64,000 bases of DNA from Lonicera japonica (GCA_021464415.1 CM038463.1:116094790-116158789); one strand, 5' to 3'; positions 24,038 to 36,944 are shown, numbered from the stretch's first letter. Made by a program: numbers and translations. Notes: a model not told the origin generated them from the letters alone.

Positions 24038-24407
24038 TGTAACACCCAATGTTTATGTTATTGTTAAACATATTGTATTAAGTAAATGTTGTGTAAAAAT
24101 TGTTAAAGAATGGTCTTAGTAGGCCAACTAGAGAAAATTTGACCATTTAAATATATTATGGCCAAGCGTTGTCTTCGACAAATTTCGGAAAATTTTTCAT
24201 CTATAATTTGGGGAACTTCCTTTTAGGACGTTAATCTTTGAATTACCTTATCGGGGATATAAAGATCATCCCAATCAGAGTATCGAGCGAGAAGTTATGA
24301 CCAAATTACGAAAAGTGCGCTAGAGACAAGTTTATACGTACGCGAATCGGTCTAGCGTGCATACTAGTCCAGCATTTAATTTTTTTTAAAAATGGAGACT
24401 GCGAACC

Positions 24408-26455
24408 TGTAACATCCTGTATTTATGTTACTATTAATTATGTTGTATTAAGCTAACATTGTGTGAAATTTGTAACTTTAGAAAATTTTCTATCCATAAT
24501 TTTGAGAAAAGTTTCCTCTGAAAATGATAGATCTCTGAATTACCTTTTCAGATATATAAAGATCTTCTCAATTGGAGTACTAAGCGAGAAGTTATGGCCT
24601 AAACAAAATGGAAAAAAACTTACACACGGACTAGTATTGAATTTTTGGAATACCAGTCCAACGTATGATTTTTGGGAAAAAGTTTGGCTGCAGACCGGTA
24701 TGTGGATTTTGACATACCGATCCGGCGTATAAAAATTAGGATAAATTTACACTGCAGACTGGTATTCTATTTTTGGCATATCGGTCTGCCATCTGGAACA
24801 GTGCACTGACTTAACTCGTTTTTAAGTACGTTTTGCCTATCTTTTTCACATATTTCGACCAAAAACTCCTCCACACTCCTACAAGGTTCTAGAGAGAGAT
24901 AACTTTCTCAATAGGTTTTTACACACTTCTCACCCTCGATTCAAGATTTGAGCTCTAAATTAACCAAACCCTCTTTTATTTCACTATTCATCATCTTCTT
25001 TGTGGGGATTGTTAGGGGAGAGGCCCAAATCTTCATCATTTTTTATTCTTTATTGCTAATATCTCGAGGTAGGGGTTCTTTTGCTTCCAAAACTTGATAA
25101 AATAATTTTATAGCTTGATAATTATTATGTTTGACTTGTTTTGGTTTGCAAATTCATGTGTGAGAAAACTTATGATGGTTTATGACTTTTATGGTTATAT
25201 TTGCATTGTTTGAGGTAAGATATGCCATACACACTTGCTGTAAAGTGTTATTTGAACTTTATAAAGTATATCTTAGTGGTGTGAATATTGTTTGTTGATA
25301 AAGTGAGTTTGTTGATGGTTTATACACACCAAGGGATACAGAATGGGATTTATTTGAGTGGCTACGTCATAGATTGCTTGATATATGCATGAAATAACAT
25401 GTTTGCATAGCATACATATCATCATGGTGTCAACCAAATGCTTGGAGATCTTTTGACATAATTGGATTATTTTTATTGCCCGTTATATGGGGCTTATATC
25501 TTTTATTCATAAGGACGGAAGCTTTAAAAGATTTTTATATTATTCTGGATATGATATGATCCTGATATGGATTTGGATATAGTTCTATTGTGACCCTTCG
25601 ATGGTGAAGGGATTATGTACTAATTTATACCTGTTGGTATGGAAATAAGTAGGGCCTGGTGCCCTTAGATTGAAAATTCCTAAACCCCCGGGGAGTAGCA
25701 AAGTGTTGGCTGTCTAGAGCCAGTGGTGAGTAACCCAGAAATCTAGACAACAGTAAGGCACTGATGATTCTTTTATTATGATATTATTGGTGGACTTGTG
25801 ATCCGACTTGGTTATGATCTATTAATATTCTCTGGGGTCAATGGGCCAATTGATGATCACTGTTGGATTATTTTCTCGGGCGGTCAGGCCCATGTTATAC
25901 TCTAGTTCAGTATTGACGTATTCTGGTTTCGTGGCTCTAAGGTTGATACAAGAGAGGTAACCTACATTGGCATATGCATGCATTGTTTACTGAATACATG
26001 GTTTTAAACTAAAATGTGTTTTACATGAAATTTCTTTTGTTATTACTCACCCTACTGAGCATATAGCTTACCCCGTTTCTTTAAAATATTATAAGTACTC
26101 ATGAGTCCTAGAGGACAAAGGGACGACGGGATCAGTGACGAAATAGAAGCTCTGATACGACTCATTTTTGTAGTATGTACATGTTCACGGGAAGCCACGG
26201 CTAACCCGATAGTTGTAAATATTTTTTTCCTTCTTCTCCACTAGTTTTGTAGTTTAGTATACTATTATATTCTTGTTTCATAGCTATGTCATAACCATAT
26301 ATTCCATGCTTGATCATGTACGTAGTATGCACGTGCTTCGTTTTCTGGTTTTCTTATATACTTATATACCCTTTTTAGTCAAAGTAAGATGGATTAGTAA
26401 TGCCCCAGGTTTTAATTATGGGTGTTATCCTATAGATTAAGGTAGGGGTGTTACA
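24408..26455 (+). mobile_element. inner solo LTR, same family as the outer one, 2048 bp
   Basis: Begins TGTAACATCCTG and ends AGGGGTGTTACA, flanked by the perfect duplication GAACC (24403-24407 and 26456-26460). Contains ACTCACCCTACTGAGCATAT and GGGAAGCCACGGCTAACCC, typical downstream LTR text of this family. It landed 370 bp inside the outer LTR. The short open frames inside have no recognisable domain. Confidence 0.85.
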
Positions 26456-28248
26456 GAACCGGTCTCCTATTTTTTTAATACCGGTCCGCCAGTTAATCCT
26501 GAGCACCGACTTAAGCTCGTTTTTAAGGTAAATTTTACTTATTTTCACCCTAACTTTGAGCCAAACATCCAAACACACCTAATAAGGGTTCTAGAGAGTT
26601 TTAGAGAAAGAAATAGAAAGATTTCTATACATCTATCCTCTTACACTTAATATCAAAGCTTAAAATCACCCAAATCTCCTTCTCCTTCTCCTTCATTATT
26701 CATCATCCATGGGATTTCAAGCGTGACCTAGGGCCACGCGGATTGGAGTTTATACTTTATCGATTTGTGGATGAACGAGGTGACGCGAGGGTTTTTGGAT
26801 TTCACCGAACGGGCTTGGGCTTTAGTTTTCACCTTCTTTCTTCTTTGGGTCTATAAATTCGAGGTAGATGTTTACATGTTTTTAAAATTTGAAATACGGT
26901 TTTGTTTTACGGATATCATCGTGTTTCAATCTTATTAGCTTATTAAAACTATAGCATGATCTATAAAATGATGTTATACGATTTACAAAGATTTAAATGT
27001 GAAATTGAGGCAATAGATGCTATCTACACTTGAATTGTTATTGATTTATACTTATCATTGGATAAGGGTTGGATTTGTTGAGGTGTATGTGGCATAAATT
27101 ACTTCAAATGCTTGTTGAATGGCATGAATACATATTTGCATTATTATTGTGTTAACAGAATACTCGAAAATCTCATGGAAAGCCCTTGAATGAACTCATG
27201 GCTTTGAGTTCGACTGAATAATTCATGAAAAGCTTATATTATCTATTGTTGACTTGGAGAGCTTATGCCTATCGAACATGGATTCTTGCTATAAATATAT
27301 ATAGTGCTTGCTAGGACAAAAAATAGGTAGGGCTCAATGTTCTTGGGTTGAAAAATCCTTAAACTCCCGGGGGAGCAATGTATGACTGCCTATAAGCTAT
27401 CGGTGAGGAGTCTGAGAACCTAGACAATGGGCAAGGCAGTATGAATTTGATTTATATCTATGCTTGTATAGATTGTGAACGAGTAATTCCACTTATATGA
27501 TTGCATTGGTAATGCATTCTTTTAGGCGACAAGGGGTATTCTCTTATGCAAGGCTCAGATTTTTCATATTGCGGTAATGGTTGACAGATAAAGTAACCTG
27601 CATAGCACGTGCATACATTATTTTATATGATAAATTTTTTGATTTGAATTATCGATGAAAACATGAATTAATGATGAACCATCAAGTTATATTCCAATCA
27701 CAATGAATAAGTAGCACAATATAATAGAGTAAGAGAAAGAAAGATTAAACAGATCGAAGTCGAAGACTTTTTTCCACACGGTTCGGCTTGTTAGCCCCTA
27801 CTTCCGTGCTCGATTAGTTCTCCGAGAATTTTCACTATAACCGATCTTCTTACAGGTGAAGATCAAACCTCTACAAGTATATTCTTCTCACACACTCTTA
27901 CAAGTATTGAATCACTCTTAATACTCACACAAGAATTCACTCTTGCTATTCTATGAGATACACCTCTCACAAATATGATTTGAATAAGTTTAGTGGCTAA
28001 CATCAATGCACAATAGCTCTTAAGTGTATGAAGAAATACAAATGAAGCTCACACTAAGGATATCAAATTTAATCAATAATTTCTAGCTCAAAATAAAGAT
28101 GATTGATCAAAAGCAATGTTTTTGAATATTTAAATATTGAAAATAAATGAATAGAATAATGTAAAAATGATTCAAGAGTGTTTAAATATGTCTTAGATGG
28201 TGTATATATAGTCTAAGACAACATATGGCCGTTTTGTTTAGTGAGAAA

Positions 28249-29646
28249 ATGAATCTTCCGCCATACCCGCCCCCAGCCATCAACATCGTAGCCCATCCCA
28301 CTAACCCCGTCACAAAATCGTTTGCAAAAGTGGTCGAAAATCTTCAAACCTCGTCTATTTCACTTAAAGTCCCTGGTACTCATAGAGGAGAACCTGCTCT
28401 CTTCTTCTCGGAAGATGAGATTGCTTCACTTTCAGCCCCTTTTCAATTTTCCCTTATTGGCAAATTCTCTTATGGCCGTCCTTCACTTGCTGAGATTAAA
28501 GAAGTTTTTGCAACAATCGAATTGGCGTCTGCTTATTATATAGGATTATTGGATCCAAGGCACGTTTTACTTCGATTCAACAATGAGGAGGATTATCATC
28601 ATGTTTGGTTGCATCAACAATGGTATCTGAAAAAATACCCTATGCGAGTTTTTAAGTGGATTCCTGACTTTCGAATGGATATCGAATATTCTATCGCTCC
28701 TATATGGGTAAACTTTCCTAAACTTCCTGTTCATTTCTTTGCACAAAACAGTTTGTTCTCTATTGCTAGAGCTGTAGGAGTCCCTTTGAAAATAGATGCT
28801 GCTACTAGATTGCTCTCTCGACTAAGTGTTGCCCGTGTATGTGTGGAGATGGACTTGTTAAGGAAATTTCCGAACAAGATATGGATTGGTACTGGATCTT
28901 GAGGGTTTTGGCAACCGTTGGAATATGAAGATGTACCAAAATATTGCACTAATTGTTTTAGATAGGGACATGGAAAAGAGGAATGCAAACTGATTGCTGA
29001 TTCTAAACTGACTGGTACAGTGATAAATCCAACTGAAGGAAAAACAGTGGGTACTGACCGTGTTAAACCAGTTCAAAATTATAGAAATGTTCTTCAAAAG
29101 GAGAATGAGAAGATGATGGAAATTCAAGAGGGGAAACAAAAAATTAAGGTTGAGGGGCCAGTTTTAGGTCTTCCTTAAAGTATAATTTCTCTAGATATGG
29201 CTTCGTCAAGTGCTCCTTTAGTGCCTATCACTGAGGTTGATGTACCTACAAACCTTTCTGGTAATATTGAACAAAGCGAAATGGAGGAAGAAAATGATGG
29301 CTTCATTGATAGTGATAACGATGCACAGTCAAATATGGTGGTGGGTTTAAAAGTTAGAGTCCCTCCAAATCCCAGAAATATGGCAGAGTTGGGTGTCTCT
29401 CCACACCACATTGGCAGGCCACTACTGAACTTCTCAATTTTTGACAGACATGAGTTAAAAGAAATACTACAGAGGGATCTGGCTGTTATAGAAGCTAGAT
29501 TGTTAGCTATGCAAAAGCCAGCAATCAGTTAGTCCCCACTAACAATCTCTAAATTAACTCCAAAAAAGAAGAGGGGAAGGAAGAAAAAGGCTAATAGGAA
29601 GGGTATTAAGATTTCACAAACTTCTCATTCTCCAAATTCTCAATGA
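28249..29646 (+). pseudogene. LINE ORF1 (DUF4283 plus zinc knuckle), stop-interrupted
   Basis: One reading frame of 466 codons from ATG 28249 to TGA 29644-29646, with four internal stops (28900 TGA, 28963 TAG, about 29176 TAA and 29530 TAG). The N-terminal half resembles the DUF4283 domain of plant LINE ORF1 proteins (FRMDIEYSIAPIWVNFPKLP). It is followed by a CCHC knuckle (CTNCFR.GHGKEEC) whose middle is hit by the second stop. The C-terminus is basic (KKKRGRKKKANRKG). ORF1 proteins bind the element's RNA. An ATG 24 nt upstream (28225) lies in the duplicated target and is not part of the element. The stop TGA overlaps the ORF2 start as ATGA. Confidence 0.85.
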
Positions 29647-32600
29647 TCAATGCATTGTTTTGGAATATAAGAGGCATCGCCAATGCCTCTTCTCTTGGAA
29701 AACTTAAGAAGCTTGTCCAAACTCATCATATTTCATTTGTAACTATTCTAGAACATATGGTTGGTAAAGACATAATTTTTTCTACTAAATTGCAATTGGG
29801 CTTTGATTTTGCAGTTATTAACGAATGTAGTACTATCTGGCTGTTTTAAAATTTGAATTTAGATTGCTCGATGATAAGCAATGAGACTCAATGTATTTCA
29901 GTTTCTTGTAAACATGGTATGATGGAGAAACGTTTCATTATTACAGCTGTTTATGGCAAATGTAGTAAAGTGGAAAGAAGAGAGTTATGGAGTTGTTTAG
30001 AAACTATTGTACCTGTTCATGAGGCTTGGTTACTGGGAGGAGATTTTAACATAGTGAGGTCTTCGAATGAGAGATTGGGAGGAAACAATATTGATTTCAC
30101 AGCTGCAATGAATTCAATGATTTCATTGCCAGATGTGGGTTAATTGAATTTGACCGCTTGGGAAGCTTTTTTGCTTGGAAGAAAGCTGGCCACCGAATGT
30201 GGCAAAAATTAGATCGTTGTCTTGCTAATACTCAGTGGAAACTTTCTTTCTCCAATTGTATAATTAAGCACTTAAACAGAAATCATTCTGATCATGCTCC
30301 TGTGGTTGGATGTTTTAGTAACCCTCAGGATAAACCTACTGGTTGTTTTAAGTTCCAAAAGATGTGGCTTAATCATCATCGATTCAAGGAAGTGGTTCAG
30401 CAATGCTGGGAATGTCCTATGCAGGGTGATGCTTTCTCTATTTTCGCTGGAAAACTCAAAAGGCTTAAGCAGACGCTGATTCGGTGGAATAAGGAACATT
30501 TTGGCAATATTTTTCATAACATAATTGTTCTGAAGAGCGAGTGTCAGCGTTAGAAATAAAGCTGGAAAATGACTCTTCTGAGGAGTGCATGAATGCTTAT
30601 ATTGATGCTCGAAACCATCTCAATACTTGTTTAGGGAATGAAGAAATCTTTTGGAGAGAAAGAGCTAAAGCTAAATGGCTAATTGAAGGTGATAAAAATA
30701 CTAATTTCTTCCACGTATCTGCTTCCATGAAGAGGCACAAATCAAAACTATTTCATATTCAAGATAATGATGGAAATTGGATCACAGACCAGAGGAGCAT
30801 TGCTGAGCTAGGAGTACAGTACTATCAATCTATTTTCCAAAGTGAGCAATCTTCGTATGATTTCATGCTTATTCAAAAGTTGATTCCCCAGATGATTGCA
30901 TTAGAACAGAATGCGAATTTACTTAATCTACCTGATATGGAAGAAGTCAAATAAGCCGTTTTTACTATGAATCCAGAAGGTGCAGCAGGTCCGGATGGCT
31001 TTGGGGGATCTTTCTATACATCTTGCTGGGAAATTATCAAGCATTATTTGATAAAAGTTGTTCATGCCTTCTTTAAAGGTCACATTCTTCCTCTCTCTTG
31101 GACTAGTACGCTCATTGTTACCATTCCTAAAGTGCCTTCTCCTTCTAATTTTGGTGATCTTAGGCCAATTAGCCTTTGTAATTACAATGCAAAAGTTATT
31201 TCTAAAATCATTGCTAACTGTATGGCTGTAATTCTTCCCTCTATTATTAGCCCGGAGCAAAGCGGGTTTGTAAAGGGGAGAGACATCACTGAAAATATTC
31301 TTCTAGCACAAGAAATTCTTCATAAGATAGACTCTAAAACGAGGGGAGGTAATGTCATGCTTAAACTTGATATGGCCAAAGCATACAATCGTATGTCTTG
31401 GCTCTTCATATTGAAAGTCCTTCGACAATTTGGGTTTGATGAAAGATTTATTGATATGATTTGGAGGCTCCTCTCCAATAACCGGTACTCTCTTATCATC
31501 AATGGGCAAGTTGAAGGTTTTTTTAACTCTTTTTGTGGTGTTAAACAGGGCGATCCACTTTCCCCTTGCTTATTCATAATTGGAGTGGAAATTTTTAGTA
31601 GAGGATTAAAAGACTTGCTTTTTAATATGAAAACAGTCCCTTTTGCTAAACCTCTCGACTGCCCAGCAATATCTCACCTTGCATTTGCGGACGATATAGT
31701 TATTTTTACTAATGGATTGAGGAATTTATTGCAGCAATTAATGACCTTATTATATCAATACAAACTTGAATCTGGGCAGCTAATTAGCAAGACTAAAAGT
31801 TGGTACATTGTGGGGGAGAAAGTTGCTTCTACGAAGTGTCAAATTATTGAGGAAATCACCAAGTACCAGGGAAAGAAGCTTCCTATAAAGTATTTAGGAT
31901 GCACTTTATACAGTGGTAGGAAAAGAGTCTAATACTTTGATGAAATTTTGCAAAAACTTGAGAAGAAACTTGCGGGTTGGAAATCTAAGTTGCTTTCTCC
32001 TGGGGGGGGATTATTCTTATTAAACATGTTCTTCAAAGCCTTCCAATGTACATTTTGCCTACAACTGATCCTCCTAAAGTAGTTTTACATAGGATTGAAA
32101 TGATCTGTGCAAATTGTTTATGGGGAGAGAGCGAGTTTGGGAACAAATTCCATTGGGTCTCTTGGAAAAATGTTGCAATCCTATTAATGAAGGGGGTTTG
32201 GGTATTCGAAGCATACACGATATTGTGACTGCCTTCTCCATGAAACTTTGGTGGAACTTAAGGTCTACTTCATCTCTTTGGGCTAATTTTATGAAAATCA
32301 AGTATAGTTTCAACAAGCATTTAACGGACTGTGAAGTTAAATCGGCTCCTCTCCAATTTGGCAAAGAATGATGAAGGTGAAATCAATTACTGAATCTTTA
32401 ATGAGATGGATAATCGGTAGGGGTGATATAGATTTTTGGAAAGACAAGTGGTGGGGCGATAACAGATTTGCTGATCAAGTGCACTCCGTCATACAGCCTC
32501 TTACAGTCTCCTCTGCCTTGAGTTCAAAGGAATGGCAAAAATCTTGTTGTACTTTTTTGAACAATAGTGAGATGACTAAAATTCAAGCCATGCATCAGCT

Positions 32601-33765
32601 TATCAATCAAGAGCAGGATATGTGTGTTTGGACAGTGCATCATAATGGGGCTTTTAGTATTAAATTTGCTTGGAGCATCTGTAGAACTCAGAATATTCTA
32701 CTGAATTTCTCTAAAAATATTTGGCATCATAGTGTGCCCTTGAAGTGGTCTTTCCTCACATGGAGGGCTCTTCGAAAGTGTCTTCCTCTTGATGAAAGTT
32801 TGATGAAAAAAGGCTACTCGTTAGCCTCTAGATGTGGCTGATGCTCTCAACCAGAATTTGAATCTACTTCACATGTGTTTATTGGCAGTAAAGTGGCTTG
32901 GCAAGTGTGGGATTATTTCGAGGATATTTGTCATATTAAAAGTGGAGGTGATATTCTTCAATAAAAAATTAATGCCTGGTGGTTACCTAAAGTGAGATCC
33001 CCCTACTATAAGGCTGTCATTTTATTGATTCCAAATGCAATTTGTTGGGCGTTATGGTTGAATAAAAACATTGGTAAATATGAATCTAAAATTAAAGATG
33101 CTGAACAGATTATTATTCAAGTGAAAAGGGCTATTGGTAACATCCTTTCGAGTCAATTGCTGCTACAGAAAAGATGTTATGCAGATGGGTACATACTTCA
33201 AAAGCTGAATGTTACAATTCCCACTACTATTTCTTGTACTTGGATTCTTACTAAGTGGACACGTCCTTGCGCGGGCTAACTTAAACTTAACACAGATGGT
33301 AGTTGTAAAGGAAATCCAGGTCTTGGGGGTGGTGGCTGCATATTATAGAATGATAACGGGCAAGTACTTTTTGCCCAGGCAAACTTTTATGAGGAAAGCA
33401 CTAATAATATTGCTGAAGCCAAAGCACTGCAACAAGGTTTGCAAATGTGCAAAGGGAGGAATATTTCCAAAGTTGAGATATAATTAGATTATATGGTTGT
33501 GGTGCAAGCAATTAAATGAGGCATTAACATTCTATGGGCTATTGCATAGGAAATCAGAGGCATTCAAGAGCTGCTGCATTCATTTGTTTTTACTATAAAT
33601 CATGTATATAGAGAAGCTAATAGAGCTGCCGATTTTCTTGCCAATTTAGGAGTTAGGGAGAAGAAAGTGCTTGTGTTTTGTAGAGCAACAATGCCTAGGA
33701 AATTAATAGGCATTACCAAAATTGACAGAAGTAGTCTGATGGATATTCGTATCCCTACCATGTAA
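29643..33765 (+). pseudogene. LINE ORF2 (endonuclease, reverse transcriptase, RNase H), broken
   Basis: Starts ATG 29643 and runs to TAA 33763-33765 in several frames. An APE-type endonuclease is visible from 29643 to about 30330: WNIRG, AVYG, GGDFN, SDHAPV. Reverse transcriptase lies at about 30950-31930: GPDGF, LRPISL, FVKGRDI, DMAKAYNRMSW, VKQGDPLSP and the catalytic FADD. A zinc-binding zf-RVT-like part follows near 32.6-32.95 kb. RNase H is at 33280-33700 with NTDGSCKGNPG and YREANRAADFLA. Breaks: stop TAA about 29847; stop and frame change around 30141-30158; frame change about 30541; stop about 30955; stop at 31930 followed by shifts near 32.0, 32.1 and 32.36 kb; TGA about 32839; several stops in RNase H. 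It would have encoded the enzyme for target-primed reverse transcription. Confidence 0.85.
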
Positions 33766-34563
33766 ATCCTTTTTTCTTTTTTAATAAATTTAGGGGCTTT
33801 TGCCTCCTTTCCCTAAAAAAAAATAAAAAAACATGGCCGTTTGGAGAGAGTTGATGGAAGTTTGGTACCAAAATTGGTAAAAAATCATAAATTCAATGGC
33901 TAGTTTCTGGGCCATCAGTCGACTGAGCAAGGCCCATCAGTGGACTGATGCTCCCCACTGGTGTTCTGCCAAAAATGACCAAAAATCTATTTTTCACACT
34001 TTTGCAAATAAGTTCTAAAACCGATTCTAATGCTTAGGGAATGTAAAATATAGGTTCCTAAGACACTTATTTTCGTTAGAACTCTAAATAAGATCATTTA
34101 AAATTTAATACGAATTAAATAAAAAAGCGGTTTTTGCCAAAATGGGTGTTAAGGAAGGATCTCGAAGAAACTTTTATTTGATCAATCTACTTGTTTAAAA
34201 ATAAAATGTATGAGCTATATTGAGAATCAAATATGAAACTTTACATAGGAAACAAAAGCACTCACTCAAATATAAAATAACGAGTCTTCGAGGGCTTTGT
34301 TTGTGTCTTTGTTTCTTTTCTTCCTTGGGTCATTATTCTTTATAAAAATTCCATTGAATGTGTATTGATCAAGTAATTGTGTGAGGTGTAAGACATTGAT
34401 AGTACAATACTTTGTAGGTGAATGATCTTGATTTTCGCTTTTTGGTTAAGTCCACGTATGATCAATTTATTGTGGCTATAACTCAAAACATCAACTTAGT
34501 TAAATTACACATGATTAACTTTATTGTTATTATCCAAACAAGATTAGTGACTTTCAAGTCAAA

Positions 34564-35027
34564 AATTTCCCCCTTTTTGATGATGACAATAAATTAATGT
34601 GTGTTTGTGATTAAGATCATTAGTTGAGTTTTCTAACGGGAAAGCTCTCCCTCAAACTATGTATCAGAAAGAATATAGCAAGCACGCATAAGAGATTACA
34701 AACCATTGCAAGATTATAATAAGAACTTCAAACTTTAACTAAGTTCAAACAAAATACTATAGTTAAGATCATATGAAAACCAATGATAAAATCATAATAC
34801 TTAGAGGTTCATAGAAATACCAAACATAATACTTAGACGTTCATAGAAAAGCATAATAGAGAGTGTGTACCAAACACTCTAATGTTATCAACCAAACACT
34901 CTAACACACATACTTCTCCCCCTTTTTTATCAATAAAAAGGAGAGAACCCAACACTTACTCTTGCGGGTCTTGAGGATCTTGTGGCCATTATCCCCAACC
35001 TTGATCAACTTAATAAAGGTTCCAAAC
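34564..35027 (-). other. Sirevirus polypurine tract and 3' untranslated part
   Basis: Minus strand reads AAAAAGGGGGAAA immediately before the 3' LTR, the expected primer for plus-strand synthesis. The remainder is AT-rich with no convincing frame beyond the tail of the extra ORF. Confidence 0.65.
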
Positions 35028-36148
35028 CTAAAAGACATGCTCCTGATGGTAGCGAAAAAAGGCTTCTTCATGGGCTCTTTGTCGATCCTCAATTCGATTA
35101 AGGCAGTTGGTCATGTTGGTCGAAAAAGCTTGAACTTGACCCGATAGCCCTTGAATGGCATGAAGCAAGGCGGCATTTGAGGATTGTGATGTAGTGGCTT
35201 GTTGAGGGATCTCGTAACCCTTTTCTTCTTCTTTTTCTTCTTCACCCATTTTTTCGGACGGGGATGAATCATCGCCCTCATCGCCGTTGTCATCTCTATC
35301 TCAAGGATCATTTGTTATTCATTGACCATATACCAAGCTATATTTCATCAAACGAATTACCTTGGCGCTATAAGTCTCCTCACTTGTTGGTATGATAACA
35401 TCGACCACATCTTCGAGACGGATATTATAGAATTTGAACAGTTGAGTGAGTGACATTCCATAGACCAAACCTTGCCTTTTACAATTGGTGATCTCAAGGA
35501 GATGATGAAACATTAGGCTAGCAAAATCCAATCTGTGTCCCATTACGATAGCCCATACCAAGAACATCTCCAAAGCATTGAGTGAAGCACGGCTACCACG
35601 CCTTGGAATGATCGAATATCCAAGAATTGAATGTATGAGACGGCATCGAGTTTGAGCATTGAGACCTTAATCTCATCTTCCGAATTACGAAATCTACGCT
35701 TGAGTAAAATTCCCTTGGCAGCATTCTTCTCAAAACCAAGAAGGTTCCTAAAGTTGGACGGCACTTCCGTGACATTGTCAATGGAAAACCCAAAGATTTC
35801 GGCTAGTTCGGCTTGGTTGAAGCTAATTCATTGACCATTTAATAATGTAATAAGGCGGGCCTTATTGGGACGGCCATTATCAAAAACAGGATGATACAAA
35901 TTTGTATAGAAGAGACGAATAAGTCGTGGATACACGTTTTCATGAATACTCAAAAAATCTATAATCCCTTGATTTTGAAACAAACCAACAACATTCAAAC
36001 CATTTGAAGCGAACAATTGAAAGTTAAATTGTTTACCTTCAACGATTGTCTGGGTGGAATAGTCATTGTTGAAATTCTCTTGTGCCTCATCGGAGATGAA
36101 TAATGGCGGTAATGGAACTTGCGGTGGGTTTGCCAATGATGTACCCAT
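35028..36148 (-). pseudogene. extra ORF downstream of pol in the Sirevirus (env-like position), broken
   Basis: Three or four overlapping minus-strand frames together make a protein-like region of about 370 codons: 36148-35828 (YPRLIRLFYTNLY, NGRPNKARLITLLNGQ), then 35764-35543 (AAKGILLKRRF...), 35573-35319 (WAIVMGHRLDFASLMFHHLL) and 35249-35028 (acidic EEEKEEEKGYEI, then a Gln/Ser-rich segment). The first part resembles the domain often labelled putative plant transposon protein. SIRE-type elements are known to carry an additional ORF at this place, sometimes called envelope-like. I see no signal peptide or membrane segment supporting an envelope role. Stops and shifts between the pieces indicate decay. 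Confidence 0.6.
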
Positions 36149-36944
36149 TTATGGTACACTATTGCAAGGGCATTGTGAGCGAGGTGCTTAAGACATATCT
36201 AGAGAGATTGGGTGAGAGAAATAGGTTTTGAAATGTTAGGGTTTTTAAAATCTTGAAATTTTTAGGGTGAAAATTTTTTTGGATGAAGAAAATTTGTAAG
36301 AAATTGGTTAGATGGATGTAGTAAGATGAGTTTGTAAGGAAATTTGGTGTAAGACAGAGATTTGGGTGAAAAATCAATAATGTAGGCTAGGGTTAGGGTT
36401 TGAGAGAGAATGAGATGGGTTTGAGAGATTTGGGGTGAAATATGTGAGATTTGTGGTTGATTTGGTGTAGAATGATGAAGATTGATGGTTTAAATGGTGT
36501 TTTGGTGAAGAATTTAGAGGACTAGGTTTATTTGTGAAGGTTTGGGTATGGTGTGTTTCGAAATTGAGAAAAGAGAAATGAAGAGAAAATAGGGGAAAGA
36601 AATGCTTAAAAGTAACTTCTCTTAGCCACTGCTCAGTCGACTCATGAAAGGCATTCAGTCGACTGATTAACACTCAGTAGACTGAGCATCTATCCTTAAT
36701 CGACTGATAATGTGTTCTGCCAGATTGACCTGTGTTTGAGCTTTTTAAGCCATATCAACCTATAATATGCAAATTAACAACTCTTGTGCTACAAGAATAA
36801 TATTAGTACATCAAATAAAATATAAAAGAAGCATTAACTACTTAAAATACTTATCTCATAATTTAAAAGAATTAAATAAATACATAATTTTGTATGCTTT
36901 AGAAACAAGCATAAATGATCAATATTCATGAAATTTTTGGTCAA
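36149..36944 (-). other. spacer between Sirevirus pol and the extra ORF
   Basis: Low-complexity, purine-rich on the plus strand (TTTGGGTGAAA, GAGAGAATGAGATGGG). Contains the palindromic words CAGTCGACTCA, TCAGTCGACTGA, CTCAGTAGACTGAG and ATCGACTGAT at about 36637-36712, echoing the LTRs. Open frames here reflect the base bias. Confidence 0.5.

Larger units (their letters stand above)
28235..33830 (+). mobile_element. full-length L1-type LINE, inactivated
   Basis: Contains ORF1, ORF2 with endonuclease, reverse transcriptase, zinc-finger and RNase H, and an A-rich tail (33814-33830). The target duplication ACAT(AT)GGCCGTTT is visible on both sides (28221-28234 and 33831-33842), the left copy having two extra bases. 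It sits in the 3' LTR of the Sirevirus, in the opposite orientation, about 20 bp upstream of that LTR's TATA box. The presence of the 5' end makes it an unusually complete copy. Stops and frameshifts in both ORFs show that it is no longer active. Confidence 0.9.
27650..34563 (-). repeat. Sirevirus 3' LTR in two parts (27650-28234 and 33843-34563)
   Basis: Matches 41863-43104 at roughly 90-93 percent by eye: CTCTTACAAGTATATTCTT, GAGATACACCTCTCACAAATAT, GTGTATATATAGTCTAAGA, TCAGTCGACTGAG, AACGAGTCTTCGAGGGCTTTG, CTTTCAAGTCAA. It has about 190 bp near 27705-27895 that the other LTR lacks (including CACGGTTCGGCTTG). The expected first about 60-100 bp (TGTAGGTCAAAAAATACCC) is missing or unrecognisable. 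Confidence 0.75.

Noticed and set aside
36159..36673. Minus-strand frames in the Sirevirus spacer
   Set aside because: Low-complexity Ser/Asn/Thr/Pro text driven by base bias; no domain.
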